Origin: Planctomycetota bacterium
Lineage (GTDB): Bacteria; Planctomycetota; Planctomycetia; Gemmatales; HRBIN36
Length of the DNA stretch: 64,000 nucleotides
Direction: 5' to 3'
NCBI GenBank assembly: GCA_014584395.1
Contig: JACTMY010000014.1
Span: forward strand, 248,001-312,000
A model generated the notes under the pieces. The model was not told where the DNA came from and made no database searches. It saw nothing but the letters and a program-made list of their open reading frames with translations. Of the stretch, positions 1 to 10,100 are shown piece by piece (within the stretch, counting starts at the first letter, position 1; every line of letters begins with the position of its first letter). Made by a program: the position numbers and the translations under genes.

Positions 1-1
1 C

Positions 2-640
2 ACGGATGTGTTCATGCAGTTCGTGGACCTGGGATTTAATCCGAAACTGCCGGCCGAGGAAGTGCTGGTCGTTCGAACCCTGTGCACCAATCGGGAACTG
101 CCTGCCAAATTACAGCAATTGAGCGACAACCTCAGCTTCGAATTGGAAATGGCCGCCCCCTTGCAGCGGATTCGGTGCTTGAGAATGCCGACGATTTCTC
201 TGCGCCCCGTGTCCAAACGGGGCCAGCATTGGCGGTTAATTTCTCATCTGACGCTCAATCATCTGTCGCTGATGGATGATGAGGGCGGCCGGGACGCGTT
301 GAGGGAAATGCTGCGCTTATACGATTTTTCCGACAGCGAGGCCGGACAGCATCAGGCCAACGTCACGCGGCAGATCATCGATGGCATTTTGCAAGTTCAA
401 CATCGCCGCGTCGTCGGTCGCATCCTCGGTGGATTCGCTCGGGGTGTGGAAGTCCAAATGGATTTTGACGAATCGAAATACGTGGGGACGGGAATTTTTC
501 TCTTTGCCTCGGTGCTGGAGCAATTCCTAGCCCTGTATGCTTCGATCAATTCGTTCACGCAATTGACCATTCGCTCCAAGCAGCGCGAAGGAATCCTGAA
601 GAAATGGCCACCCCGGGCCGGACTGACACCGCTGGTATGA
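2..640 (+). CDS. tssF: type VI secretion baseplate protein TssF, C-terminal fragment
   Basis: The reading frame is open from the window edge, so the start lies upstream; only about 212 C-terminal residues are present. The visible part matches the end of TssF/VasA (DUF879): an early R-T-L-C-T-N-R-[ED]-L-P block, an I-S-L-R-P...W-R-L-I-S-H-L-x-L-N-[HY]-L-S-L block, a G-x-x-[VI]-x-[ILM]-x-[FL]-D-E stretch, an F-L-A-L-Y-A-x-I-N-S-F-x-Q-L motif, and a W-P-P-R-x-G-x-x-P-L-V end. TssF forms the wedge of the type VI baseplate together with TssG, TssE and TssK. The downstream order tssG then clpV supports the call. The gene overlaps tssG by a short stretch, suggesting translational coupling. Confidence 0.9.
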   Translation, partial: TDVFMQFVDLGFNPKLPAEEVLVVRTLCTNRELPAKLQQLSDNLSFELEMAAPLQRIRCLRMPTISLRPVSKRGQHWRLISHLTLNHLSLMDDEGGRDALREMLRLYDFSDSEAGQHQANVTRQIIDGILQVQHRRVVGRILGGFARGVEVQMDFDESKYVGTGIFLFASVLEQFLALYASINSFTQLTIRSKQREGILKKWPPRAGLTPLV

Positions 641-1827
641 CCCTCCCGCCCGAACCGGCAGGCTCGCCCCGAGGGAGCGCCGCCTCGGCGCCGACCGATC
701 CGCCCACGGTCGAACAATTGCTCTTTAGTTCAGGGTACAACTTCGATATTTTCCAAGCCATCAAAATCTTGGAGCGCTTGCAACCGCAGCGCGTCCGCTT
801 GGGAAGAGACGGCCCCCCCAACCAGGAAGTCGTGCGCTTTCGCTCGCGCGCATCCACGGCGTTTCCGGCGAGCAGCATTTATGAGGTGATTCCGCCGCTC
901 GCGCCCAGCGGCATGCCGTTGGCCGTGGTCAATTTTATGGGATTGACGGGGCCAAGCGGCGTCATGCCGCGGCATTACACGGAAATGCTCATTCGCATTG
1001 AGCGCGACTCTAAACATCCGGAAAAAACGGCGCTGCGTGATTGGCTGGCCCTGTTCGACCATCGCCTCATCTCCTTCTTCTTTCGGGCATGGGAGAAATA
1101 CCACTTCACAGTGGCCTATGCCCGCGGCGAATTCAAAAAGCCCGAACCAGACCTCTTCACGCGCGTTTTGTTCAGTTTGATCGGCATGGGGCAGCCCACC
1201 TTGCGGCAGCGCATGCAGATCGCCATCGAACGGGCCGATCCCACCGACGAGATGGAGCCGGAACAGGTCCTGGGCCGGATCAATGATCTGGGATTGCTCT
1301 ATTATGCCGGTCTGTTGGCCCAGCGTCCGCGCAATGCCTACAATCTCGAAGCCTTGATTCGCGGGTATTTTCGCTTGCCGGCACAAGTAGTCCAGTTCCA
1401 GGAACAATGGCTCTACCTCGATGTCTCCGATCAAACGCAATTGGGGTCGGAGCACAACACGGGACTTGGAGTGAACGTAGTGGTCGGCCAGCGCGTGCGC
1501 GACTTGCAGAGTAAATTTCGCATCCGGGTCGGTCCCCTGCGTTATGAGGAGTTCTTGGAGCTCTTGCCGGATCACTTCCCCATCCCGATCCGCAAGTCCT
1601 TTTTCTTGCTTTCTCACCTAATTCGGTTATTTGTAGGTCCAGAGTATGATTTCGACGTACAACTCGTCCTCCGCAAAGAGGATGTGCCTGTCTGTCAATT
1701 GTCCACCGATGGCGGTTTAGGACCCCGGCTCGGATGGAACACATGGATCCACGCCGAGCCTTGCCAGAATGACGTGGATGACGCCGTTTTCGTGGGCGAA
1801 GCGATTCGCTGGTTATCCCTAACATGA
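604..1827 (+). CDS. tssG: type VI secretion baseplate protein TssG
   Basis: A 407-residue protein of the TssG/VasB family (DUF1305). Evidence is the N-terminal Y-x-F-x-I-F-Q-A-I-K-I-L-E block, the V-x-F-x-x-x-x-x-x-x-F-P-x-S-x-I segment, the M-G-L-T-G-P-S-G-V-[ML]-P-x-H-Y-T-E motif near residue 115, and the C-terminal L-G-W-N-T-W-I end. TssG pairs with TssF in the baseplate wedge. The ATG at 604 has a GAAGGA Shine-Dalgarno 11 bases upstream. A second ATG at 637 forms an ATGA overlap with the tssF stop and would remove an 11-residue leader; either start is possible. The first 40 residues are rich in Pro, Ala and Gly and look disordered. Confidence 0.9.
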   Translation: MATPGRTDTAGMTLPPEPAGSPRGSAASAPTDPPTVEQLLFSSGYNFDIFQAIKILERLQPQRVRLGRDGPPNQEVVRFRSRASTAFPASSIYEVIPPLAPSGMPLAVVNFMGLTGPSGVMPRHYTEMLIRIERDSKHPEKTALRDWLALFDHRLISFFFRAWEKYHFTVAYARGEFKKPEPDLFTRVLFSLIGMGQPTLRQRMQIAIERADPTDEMEPEQVLGRINDLGLLYYAGLLAQRPRNAYNLEALIRGYFRLPAQVVQFQEQWLYLDVSDQTQLGSEHNTGLGVNVVVGQRVRDLQSKFRIRVGPLRYEEFLELLPDHFPIPIRKSFFLLSHLIRLFVGPEYDFDVQLVLRKEDVPVCQLSTDGGLGPRLGWNTWIHAEPCQNDVDDAVFVGEAIRWLSLT

Positions 1828-1865
1828 CTCGTTAAACTCGCTTTGATGCTAGAAGGAGCACTGCC

Positions 1866-4541
1866 TTGGCCGCCATTCGACCCAAAAAACTCGTGGAGCG
1901 CCTCAATGAATTGTGTCACCGGTCCTTGCTCGATGCCGCGCAGTTATGCGTCCATCGATCCAACTACCAGGTGGAAATTGAACATTGGCTGCTCAAACTG
2001 CTCGAAAAGGACAAGACGGATTTGCATCGCATGCTGCGGCAATACGACATCAATCTCTCGCGAGTCACCGAGGAATTGACCAAGGCGGTGGATCGCTTCA
2101 AACGCGGCAACAACGAGTCCAACTATTCGTTGTCGATGGACCTTCTCAAGATGCTCACCGAGGCCGGAACGCTCGCGGCCCTGGAATACAACGCCAACCG
2201 CATTCGCAGCGGCTTCCTGTTGGTCGCGCTTTTGACGGAAGACACCTTAAAGCAGCGCATCGAACGCAGCTCGCCGGAACTGTTCAAGATGGCTGAGCGC
2301 CCCTTGCAGAACGAAGCCCCGGTGATCATCAAGGGAAGCGTCGAGGATGAATACGAAACCGAAGCCGCGCCCATGGCCGGCGGCGCTCCCGGCACAGGCC
2401 CCGGACCCGCCCCCGGCTCCAAGACGCCAGCCCTCGATCAATACACTACCAACCTCACCGAACAGGCCCGAGGGGGCAAGATCGACCCCGTTGTGGGCCG
2501 CGACGCCGAGATTCGACAAGTCATCGACATCCTGACGCGGCGACGGCAAAACAATCCCATCCTGGCCGGCGAGGCGGGGGTGGGCAAAACGGCCGTGGTC
2601 GAAGGGTTTGCCCTGCGGATCACGGCGGGCGACGTTCCCGAGCCGCTGCGCGCCGTGGACCTTCGCGTGCTTGACTTGGGATTGCTCCAAGCCGGCGCGG
2701 GTGTGAAGGGCGAATTCGAAAATCGCCTCAAGAACGTGATTCAAGAAGTCAAATCCAGCCCCAAGCCCATCATCCTCTTCATCGATGAAGCCCACACCTT
2801 GATGGGGGCCGGCGGCGGCCAAGGCATGGGCGATGCCGCCAATTTACTCAAACCGGCCCTTGCGCGCGGTGAATTGCGAACGATCGCCGCCACCACCTGG
2901 TCGGAGTACAAGAAGTCGTTCGAAACCGACCCCGCGCTCAAACGCCGGTTCCAGGTCGTGAAGGTGGATGAACCGGACGAAGCCAAGGCCATCCAAATGA
3001 TCCGCGGCGTGGCTCGCCCCCTCGAAAAGCACCATAAAGTCCGCATTCTGGACGAAGCCGTCGAGGACGCTGTGCGCTTGTCCCATCGCTACATCCCCGA
3101 CCGCCAATTGCCCGACAAAGCGGTCAGCTTGCTGGACACGGCCTGTGCCAGAGTGGGTCTCAGCCAATCAGCCACCCCCGCCGACCTGGAAGATTGCATC
3201 CGTCTCATCGAGCATCTTCAGGTTGAAATTGAAGTGCTCGAACGCGAGGATATCATCGCCCCCGAGCATAAGGAGCGGCTCGACGAGCTGCGCGAACATT
3301 TGCAAAAAGCCGAGGCTAAACGAAAGGAATTGGAAGCACGATTGGCCCAAGAGCGGACTCACGTCGAATCCATCATGGAAAAGCGGAGCCTCCTCGAAAA
3401 ACACGTGGCCGCGGCCCCCGGTTCCAAGGAGCGGCTCAGCGACGCCGATGCGGAAAAAATGCGTCAGGCCATCCTTGAGGAGATGGCGACTCTGAAAAAG
3501 ATTCAAGGCGAGTCGCCGCTCGTCATGCCCGTGGTGGATCGGCAAGCAGTGGCCGAGATCGTCTCCAATTGGACCGGCATCCCCGTCGGCAAGATGGTGC
3601 TCGATGAAATCAAGACCATCCTGAATTTGAAGGAAAAAATGGAGGAGAGAGTCATCGGCCAAGGACACGCGCTCGAAGCCCTGGCCCAGCGAATTAAAAC
3701 CAGCCGGGCGGGTCTGGCCGATCCACGCCGGCCGATCGGCGTTTTCCTCCTGGTGGGCCCCAGCGGCGTGGGCAAGACGGAAACCGCCGTCGTGCTCTCC
3801 GAAATTCTCTACGGCGGCGACCGCAACATGGTCGTCATCAATATGTCGGAATACAAGGAAGAACACAAGATTTCCCGACTCACTGGTTCCGCGCCGGGCT
3901 ACGTCGGCTACGGCGAAGGCGGCGTTCTCACGGAAGCCGTTCGCCGCAAGCCCTATTCCATCGTGCTGCTCGACGAAGTGGAGAAAGCCCACGAAGCGGT
4001 CCAAGAAATCTTCTATCAAGTTTTCGACAAGGGCATGCTCCAGGATGACAAGGGCGAGGAAATCGATTTCAAGAACACCATCATCCTGCTCACGGCCAAC
4101 GTCGCCAGCGACACCATCACCAAACTGTGCGCCGATCCGGACACCATTCCCGACGCCGAGGGGCTGGCCGCCGCCATTCGGCCCGACTTGCTCAAAACCT
4201 TCAAGCCCGCTCTCTTGGGCCGCATCAATGTACTGCCTTATTTCCCCCTTGGCGATGAAGTGCTCAAGAAGATCATCAAGCTCAAACTGAAGCAGATCGC
4301 CGATCGGGTTAAGAGCAACCACAAGGCGGTCTTCGAGTATGATGACGCCCTTATCAACGCCATCGCTAATCGCTGCAAGGAAGTTGAAACGGGCGCCCGC
4401 AACGTGGACCATATCCTCACCGGCACCGTGCTGCCTGAGGTGTCCAAGGAAGTGCTGACGCGCATGGCGGAAGGGCAGCATCTCAACCGCATTAAAATTT
4501 CGGTCGATGAGTCCAGTAAATTCGTTTATCAAATGTCTTGA
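1866..4541 (+). CDS. clpV: type VI secretion AAA+ ATPase ClpV/TssH
   Basis: An 891-residue ClpB-type double AAA+ ATPase. In type VI systems ClpV disassembles the contracted TssB/TssC sheath in the cytoplasm. Order of parts: Clp N-domain (about 1-160), a Pro/Gly-rich linker (about 165-190), the first AAA module with Walker A G-E-A-G-V-G-K-T near 235 and D-E-A-H near 307, a coiled-coil middle domain (about 400-530), and the second AAA module with G-P-S-G-V-G-K-T near 631 and the C-terminal D2-small domain. Its position directly after tssF and tssG makes ClpV preferable to the chaperone ClpB. The start is TTG at 1866, chosen because AGAAGGAG lies seven bases upstream and the protein begins exactly at the conserved N-domain. 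A strong terminator follows. Confidence 0.93.
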   Translation: MAAIRPKKLVERLNELCHRSLLDAAQLCVHRSNYQVEIEHWLLKLLEKDKTDLHRMLRQYDINLSRVTEELTKAVDRFKRGNNESNYSLSMDLLKMLTEAGTLAALEYNANRIRSGFLLVALLTEDTLKQRIERSSPELFKMAERPLQNEAPVIIKGSVEDEYETEAAPMAGGAPGTGPGPAPGSKTPALDQYTTNLTEQARGGKIDPVVGRDAEIRQVIDILTRRRQNNPILAGEAGVGKTAVVEGFALRITAGDVPEPLRAVDLRVLDLGLLQAGAGVKGEFENRLKNVIQEVKSSPKPIILFIDEAHTLMGAGGGQGMGDAANLLKPALARGELRTIAATTWSEYKKSFETDPALKRRFQVVKVDEPDEAKAIQMIRGVARPLEKHHKVRILDEAVEDAVRLSHRYIPDRQLPDKAVSLLDTACARVGLSQSATPADLEDCIRLIEHLQVEIEVLEREDIIAPEHKERLDELREHLQKAEAKRKELEARLAQERTHVESIMEKRSLLEKHVAAAPGSKERLSDADAEKMRQAILEEMATLKKIQGESPLVMPVVDRQAVAEIVSNWTGIPVGKMVLDEIKTILNLKEKMEERVIGQGHALEALAQRIKTSRAGLADPRRPIGVFLLVGPSGVGKTETAVVLSEILYGGDRNMVVINMSEYKEEHKISRLTGSAPGYVGYGEGGVLTEAVRRKPYSIVLLDEVEKAHEAVQEIFYQVFDKGMLQDDKGEEIDFKNTIILLTANVASDTITKLCADPDTIPDAEGLAAAIRPDLLKTFKPALLGRINVLPYFPLGDEVLKKIIKLKLKQIADRVKSNHKAVFEYDDALINAIANRCKEVETGARNVDHILTGTVLPEVSKEVLTRMAEGQHLNRIKISVDESSKFVYQMS

Positions 4542-4564
4542 GCCTGCGTTTGTCCGCGCAGCGC

Positions 4565-4611
4565 AACCCTCCTGGTTGGTTGCATCCAACCAGGAGGGTT
4601 GTTGTTTTTTT
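4565..4611 (+). terminator. Rho-independent terminator after clpV
   Basis: A perfect 15-bp stem (4565-4579 with 4586-4600) around a six-base loop is followed by GTTG and a run of seven T. The T run lies on the plus-strand side, so it ends the type VI operon. The minus strand has no T tract after the hairpin, so it is unlikely to serve the convergent neighbour. Confidence 0.93.
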
Positions 4612-4613
4612 GA

Positions 4614-6914
4614 TCACGCTTGATGTGTCTGACGGGAAGGGATCATCGCCGTGGTGAAGATACTTTGATTCGGATCCAAACCGTGGAGCCAGTCGCCAAG
4701 GTGCTGAATGGCTTCCCGAATTTGTTGCGGGGAAGCACCGGGAGTCATCGCCTCGCCCACGACTATCCGAATGCGGTGCGGCGTCTTGTCCGCGGCAAGG
4801 CTGGCTTCCGCTTCACCACAATAGACGGGGATGACTGGAACCTCGGCTTGCGTTTGCAAGTCGCGCAGCAGCCGTTCACTTTCGGGGCTGTCATCGACGC
4901 TGACGGCCACCAATTCGCCATTGGCCAAGGAAGACAAGCCTCCTTGAACGGCCGCTTGCAAGGCTTTGCGATCAGGCTGTGGAGAGAGTTGAATCAATCC
5001 CGTGAGCCGAGCCATGGCGCGCAGCATCGGTGCTTTCTTCACGTCTTCCTTGGACTCCAAGAGAATGAAGCGGACCTTGCGATCCGTCACCGATAGAACG
5101 TGCATGCTTTCGGAAAAGCGATAACAATTGGTGGCCAGGATCGCGGCCTCCTGCGTCGGTAAATGCTTGCCGCCGGCGATGCGGATATGATACCGGCCCG
5201 CGGATCGAATCCAGAGAACCGTGCGGACGAAAAAGTCGGGAAGCACCAGGCACAAGGCCGTCATCGTCAAGAAGGTCATCAGCATGGCAATGCCGAAGAG
5301 ATACATCGGCACCTTTTGATCGTCATAAGCGGGAGGCAGCGGCGCCGTGGCCGGGCGCACTCGATAGTAAACGAGCGTCTCCCCCGTCGAAGCCTGTTTG
5401 AGCCTCCATGTGCTCACCTTGACCTCGTCGCCGATTTTCACACCGGAGTCGAAGCGAATAATCGCCGCCTGCCGATGCGTGGGTTGAAAAATAGAGGCCA
5501 GCATCTTCAACAAACCGGGCTGTTTTTCTTCAATCTCGGCCGGATGCGGCAGGTCCTTGACTGGCTCCGCGGAGCGTTTTGAATTGATGTGAAAAGCGGC
5601 CTTGTCTTCTTCCTTTGGTTGCACGGAAAAAGCCAACACTTCGATGTTCTTTTCAGGGAGTCGGCTAATTAACTTGCCCTCCGCCAGGTCGCGCACATGG
5701 ACCTGCTCCGACAAGCCGACCCCATGTGTGAGGTTGACCACGCCGTAGAAAAAGAGCTGGGCCAGAATCGCCCCGGTGACGTTCACGAAATTGCTCGTGG
5801 CCACCATGGTCCCCTTGCTTTGCTTGGGGGCGCGATGCTGAAAGAGCGTATACAGTGGGACGATGTAGAACCCCGCAAAAAAACCGATGCATGCTATGGT
5901 GACCACGAGGCCGACGGTGGAATGCATGGCCACGGAGAGACTGGCCAGCCCCGCCGCCACCATCATGCCCAGCGCGCCGAGGGGGACCAGGCCCAGCTCC
6001 ACCTTGCCGCCTGAAAGTTGCCCCGCCAACGGACTTCCCAGGCCGATCCCCAACGCCACGATGCCGACAACAATGCTGATTTTGAATTCTTCCCAGGGGG
6101 GATTTTGCGATTCGCCATGCATGTACATCGTCGCCCGCATGTAGGCCACCATGAAGGTGAAGAAGGCGATGCCCAACAGGGCCAGGGCCAGCGGTCTGGA
6201 TTTCAGCATCGACCGCAGGTTAATGACCACGGGCGCATACAGTTTCCAGGGGAGGAACCCTGGGAATTTTCGCTCCGGATCGATGGCGGGCATTTTCTCG
6301 ATCAAAAAGCTGGTCAGGGTGCCGATCATGGCCGAACAGACCAGGAAGATGCCCACCCCATATTCCATCCCCTTGAACCAATAAGAGAGAATGCCTCCCA
6401 TCGTGGTCCCGAGAATGACGGCCAGGAAGGACGTGGATTCCACGTAGCCATTGGCCTTGGAAAGCAAATGCGGTGGAAAAATCTCGGGCAAGACGCCGTA
6501 TTTGCAGGGAACGTAAAACGCGCTGTGCATCCCCATTAGAAAAACACAGGATAAAACGATCCCCGAGCCAAGCACGGGATAGCCTTGCGTGGAGCCGAGC
6601 CAGAACCCGACCAAGGCAAAGGAGGTGATGAAGACCTCGGATACTTTCCAGAAAATCAACGAGTAGCGCTTGCTGTATTTGTCCGCGAAATAGCCGGAGA
6701 GCGTGCAGAAAATGGCCCAGGGGGAGTAAAACAAAATCGGCATCAAGGAAATGGCTTTGTCCGGCGTCATGGCTCCGCTGTTGATGGCGAAGAACATGGC
6801 CGCTGCGTGTATGCATTGATCGTTGAAGGCCGCGAGAAACTCCGCAATGAGGAAACCAATGAACGTTCGGTTGGCTAAACGATCATAAGGTTGAAATGGC
6901 GCCGGTGCATTCAT
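4614..6914 (-). CDS. MFS transporter fused to a degenerate acyltransferase-like domain
   Basis: A 766-residue protein. Residues about 15-420 form a 12-helix major facilitator domain resembling the lysophospholipid transporter LplT: A-F-N-D-Q in the first helix and a G-x-x-A-D-K-Y-S-K-R loop between helices 2 and 3. Residues about 420-530 are a soluble insert. After another hydrophobic helix (about 545-570), residues 590-750 look like a PlsC/LPLAT acyltransferase fold (A-T-N-C-Y-R-F-S-E-S block, then a P-V-I-P-V-Y strand). The expected catalytic H-x4-D is absent: the aligned stretch begins with Asn-Cys. Enterobacterial Aas and LplT proteins suggest lysophospholipid uptake and remodelling; here the acyltransferase part may be inactive or only binding. 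No AMP-binding acyl-ACP synthetase domain is present. GAGG precedes the ATG. Transcribed divergently from the kinase gene. Confidence 0.75.
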   Translation of the reverse strand: MNAPAPFQPYDRLANRTFIGFLIAEFLAAFNDQCIHAAAMFFAINSGAMTPDKAISLMPILFYSPWAIFCTLSGYFADKYSKRYSLIFWKVSEVFITSFALVGFWLGSTQGYPVLGSGIVLSCVFLMGMHSAFYVPCKYGVLPEIFPPHLLSKANGYVESTSFLAVILGTTMGGILSYWFKGMEYGVGIFLVCSAMIGTLTSFLIEKMPAIDPERKFPGFLPWKLYAPVVINLRSMLKSRPLALALLGIAFFTFMVAYMRATMYMHGESQNPPWEEFKISIVVGIVALGIGLGSPLAGQLSGGKVELGLVPLGALGMMVAAGLASLSVAMHSTVGLVVTIACIGFFAGFYIVPLYTLFQHRAPKQSKGTMVATSNFVNVTGAILAQLFFYGVVNLTHGVGLSEQVHVRDLAEGKLISRLPEKNIEVLAFSVQPKEEDKAAFHINSKRSAEPVKDLPHPAEIEEKQPGLLKMLASIFQPTHRQAAIIRFDSGVKIGDEVKVSTWRLKQASTGETLVYYRVRPATAPLPPAYDDQKVPMYLFGIAMLMTFLTMTALCLVLPDFFVRTVLWIRSAGRYHIRIAGGKHLPTQEAAILATNCYRFSESMHVLSVTDRKVRFILLESKEDVKKAPMLRAMARLTGLIQLSPQPDRKALQAAVQGGLSSLANGELVAVSVDDSPESERLLRDLQTQAEVPVIPVYCGEAEASLAADKTPHRIRIVVGEAMTPGASPQQIREAIQHLGDWLHGLDPNQSIFTTAMIPSRQTHQA

Positions 6915-7134
6915 GCAATGGCCTCGGAAGGATGCAATGCAACACGTAAGGGGATTTATACGGTTTCTTCACCAGCCCGCCCATGTAGACGAAAAACGCT
7001 TTCCAACCAGGACGAAGTCTAAAAGACGCGTGCCGGGGGGCAGTTCACCTAGGAAGCTTGTGTCGATCTGTTACAATGTCGCCCGAGGAAAAACGCGCGT
7101 CATTGCAAGGAAGCCTTTTGCCAACCCGAGTTGT

Positions 7135-10100
7135 ATGTCCACAGGTTCGATCCCACAGCCTGATCCGAATCAGCGCAAGGACCCGGCCGCGCCAGCCACC
7201 CATGCGCCCCGTAATGCCATCCACCCTTCGAGCATGGTCCAGTGGCATTCCGCCAGCACGCCCGCGGACCACTTTCACGACACACCCCACGCCATTCTCA
7301 CCGCGCAAACTTTGGAAGTGCCGACTTATCCGCACATCCCCGGCTACGACATTCTTCGAGAACTGGGGCGTGGCGGCATGGGCATCGTTTACCACGCTCG
7401 GCAAGTCCGATTGAATCGCCAAGTCGCATTGAAAATGATGATCGACCTGGAATTCGCCGACGCCGAAGACATCAAGCGTTTTCGCACCGAGGCCGAAGCC
7501 GTGGCCCGTTTGCGTCATCCCCATATTGTTCAGGTTTATGAGATTGGTGAATATCACCCGCCCATGGGCGAATCCCGACCCTACATTGCCTTTGAATACG
7601 TTGGCGGCGGCACCTTGGCTCATGCCCTCAAGGGACAACCCTTCACACCTCACGACGCGGCGCGGATCATTGAAATCCTGGCCCGGGCCATTCACCACGC
7701 TCATCTTCAAGGGGTCGTCCATCGCGATTTGAAACCCGGCAACATCCTCTTCGACGTTCACAATCCCGCAGCCGAGCCGATAGCCGCGGACAAGGCGAAC
7801 GGCAATGTAGCGCGCGTCCATCTGAAGAATATCACGCTCAAAATCACAGACTTCGGCTTAGCCAAATTCGCATTGCCCATCCCCGATGGCCAGGGGCCGC
7901 TGCATCGACCCGACGCCACTCGACCTGGCGTCATCATCGGCACGCCGCGCTACATGTCGCCGGAACAGGCCTACGCCGATACAAATCAGGTTGGTCCCGC
8001 TTCGGATATTTACTCCTTGGGCGTGATGCTCTTCGAACTGCTCACCGGCCGTCCGCCCTTCGAGGATGCCGATCCCGTCAAGCTCATCATCAAAGTGAGA
8101 GAGAAGGACTCTCCTTCCCCGCGACGATACGTGTCGCGCATCCCGCGAGATTTGGAAACGATCTGTCTGAAATGCTTGAGCAAAAATCCGGGAAAGCGCT
8201 ATGCCTCCGCCGAGGCCCTCGCTGACGACCTGAGACGCTTCCTCCACGATGAACCCATCCAGGCCAGATCGATCAGCGACTTGGAACGCTTGTGGAAGTG
8301 GGCCAAAAAACGCCCCGCCGTGGCCTCGCTGTTGGCCCTCCTCTTGAGCACGAATGTGGCGGGCCTCTTGATCATGGCCAGTTTGTGGCAACTCGCCAGC
8401 TCAGCACGCGACGATGCCCTGGCCGCCCAAGTGGAAGAAGCCAAGGCGCGGGGCGCCGCGGAACAAGCGCAGCGCGAGGAAGCCAGCAGCAACAGCCAAG
8501 CGGAGCGGTTGCGGCAATGGTCGGAGACGCAGCGCGAACGTGCTGAGCAGGCCCTCTATGCCAGCCGCATCAAGCAAGCTCATCTGTTGATCGACAAGCA
8601 TCAATTGACCGAAGCGAAGCACATCTTGGAGCAATGTGCCCCTTCAACCAAATCGGAGAGAGGTTGGGAATGGCATCATTTGATGCGTCTTTGCCAGTCC
8701 CCATTCACTCGAATCGAGTCATTTTCAAATGGGCAGGCCGCCGTGCCAGTCATTAGCCCTGACCGTCGATGGTTGGTCGTTTACATCAAGCCTGAGGCCA
8801 ATGGTTCGACAACGACCAATGCCAAACTTCAATTATGGAATGTCAAATCCATGAGGCCGGTGAGCGAGGCGATCCTGGCTTCTTCCTCTAACAACCCATT
8901 CCCCCTTCATGTGCCATCAACCAGTCCTGTCAATTTGGGACCATGGCCCTTAACCCGATCGGTGTTCGTATGGAATCAGCTTGTCGCCCCCCTCCAACAG
9001 GCATGGTTCAGTCCTTCAGGCAAGGAACTCGTCACTTTGGAAGCGAACGGGCGATGGACCTTGTGGTCCGTACCCGAATTGCGGCAAATAAAGCAAGGAT
9101 TCACCTCGTCGCATTTTCAGGTTCAACATGGAGCCTGGGGCCTTCAAGTCGATGCGGATCGTCAAGAACTCCGCGTCAGCCAACTGATCGATGATCGCGT
9201 TCTTCTCAGGATTGCCCAGCGATCGAGCCCATGGACCGCATTACGCCTAAGCTCACGAGGCCGCATTCTCGCCCTCCGGCGAGCTCAAGGCGAACTGGAA
9301 TTATGGGACGTCGTGGAAGGTCGATCCCTTCAACAATTACGAGTCCCCATCTTGTCCGACGAAGTCATGCGGATCAGTCCAACTGGACAATGGGTGTTTC
9401 TCTATTCCCTATCAACCGATCACATGCATGCCATTCAGACGAATACGGGTCATGTCCATGTGTTGCGCTGGCCATCTCCCACGGACGACCGTCCAACACA
9501 ATGGCATTTGTCGAGCGATGAAACACGTTTGGCCATGCGTCGCGGTCAACGGATAGTCCTTTATCCTTTGCCGCCCATTACGCCAGGTTTCATCGTGGAA
9601 GCTCATGTCGCTCACGACTTTGTCATTTGTCTGGACGGTTACGAAGAAACTTGGACTACATTAGGATCGGATGGCACACTTCGATGGTGGAATGCAGCGA
9701 CCGGCAAACTAATGAGAACTGTTGCCACGCCTCCTGCCTGTCAGCAGTTGATCCTACTATCCAACGCCCCAACTTGGTTGGTTGTGGATCAACAAGGTGC
9801 GATGTATGTTGGCGCGCTTCAGGAGCGGCTCCCCCCAAGCCAATCATTGACCCTGCCTGACAACACTTGGCTGATCCCGCAATCAATCTCCCCGAACCGT
9901 TCAACTTTGAGCCTCTATTCCATCGTGGATGGCAGTCTCTTGGAAAGGCCGCTCCATGACCGAAAGGTTTCCAAGCCAATTCCCACGCCCGAATGGTCGG
10001 AATCGCGAACCGCTGTGAATCAATGGACGATAAGCGACGATGGTGAATGGCGCATTGGCCCCATGGCCCAGTCTGACCAATGGGGACGATGGCATATCAA

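Noticed and set aside
3168-4589. 473-codon minus-strand frame inside clpV
   Set aside because: It is antisense to strongly conserved AAA+ motifs and arises from codon bias; the product matches nothing.
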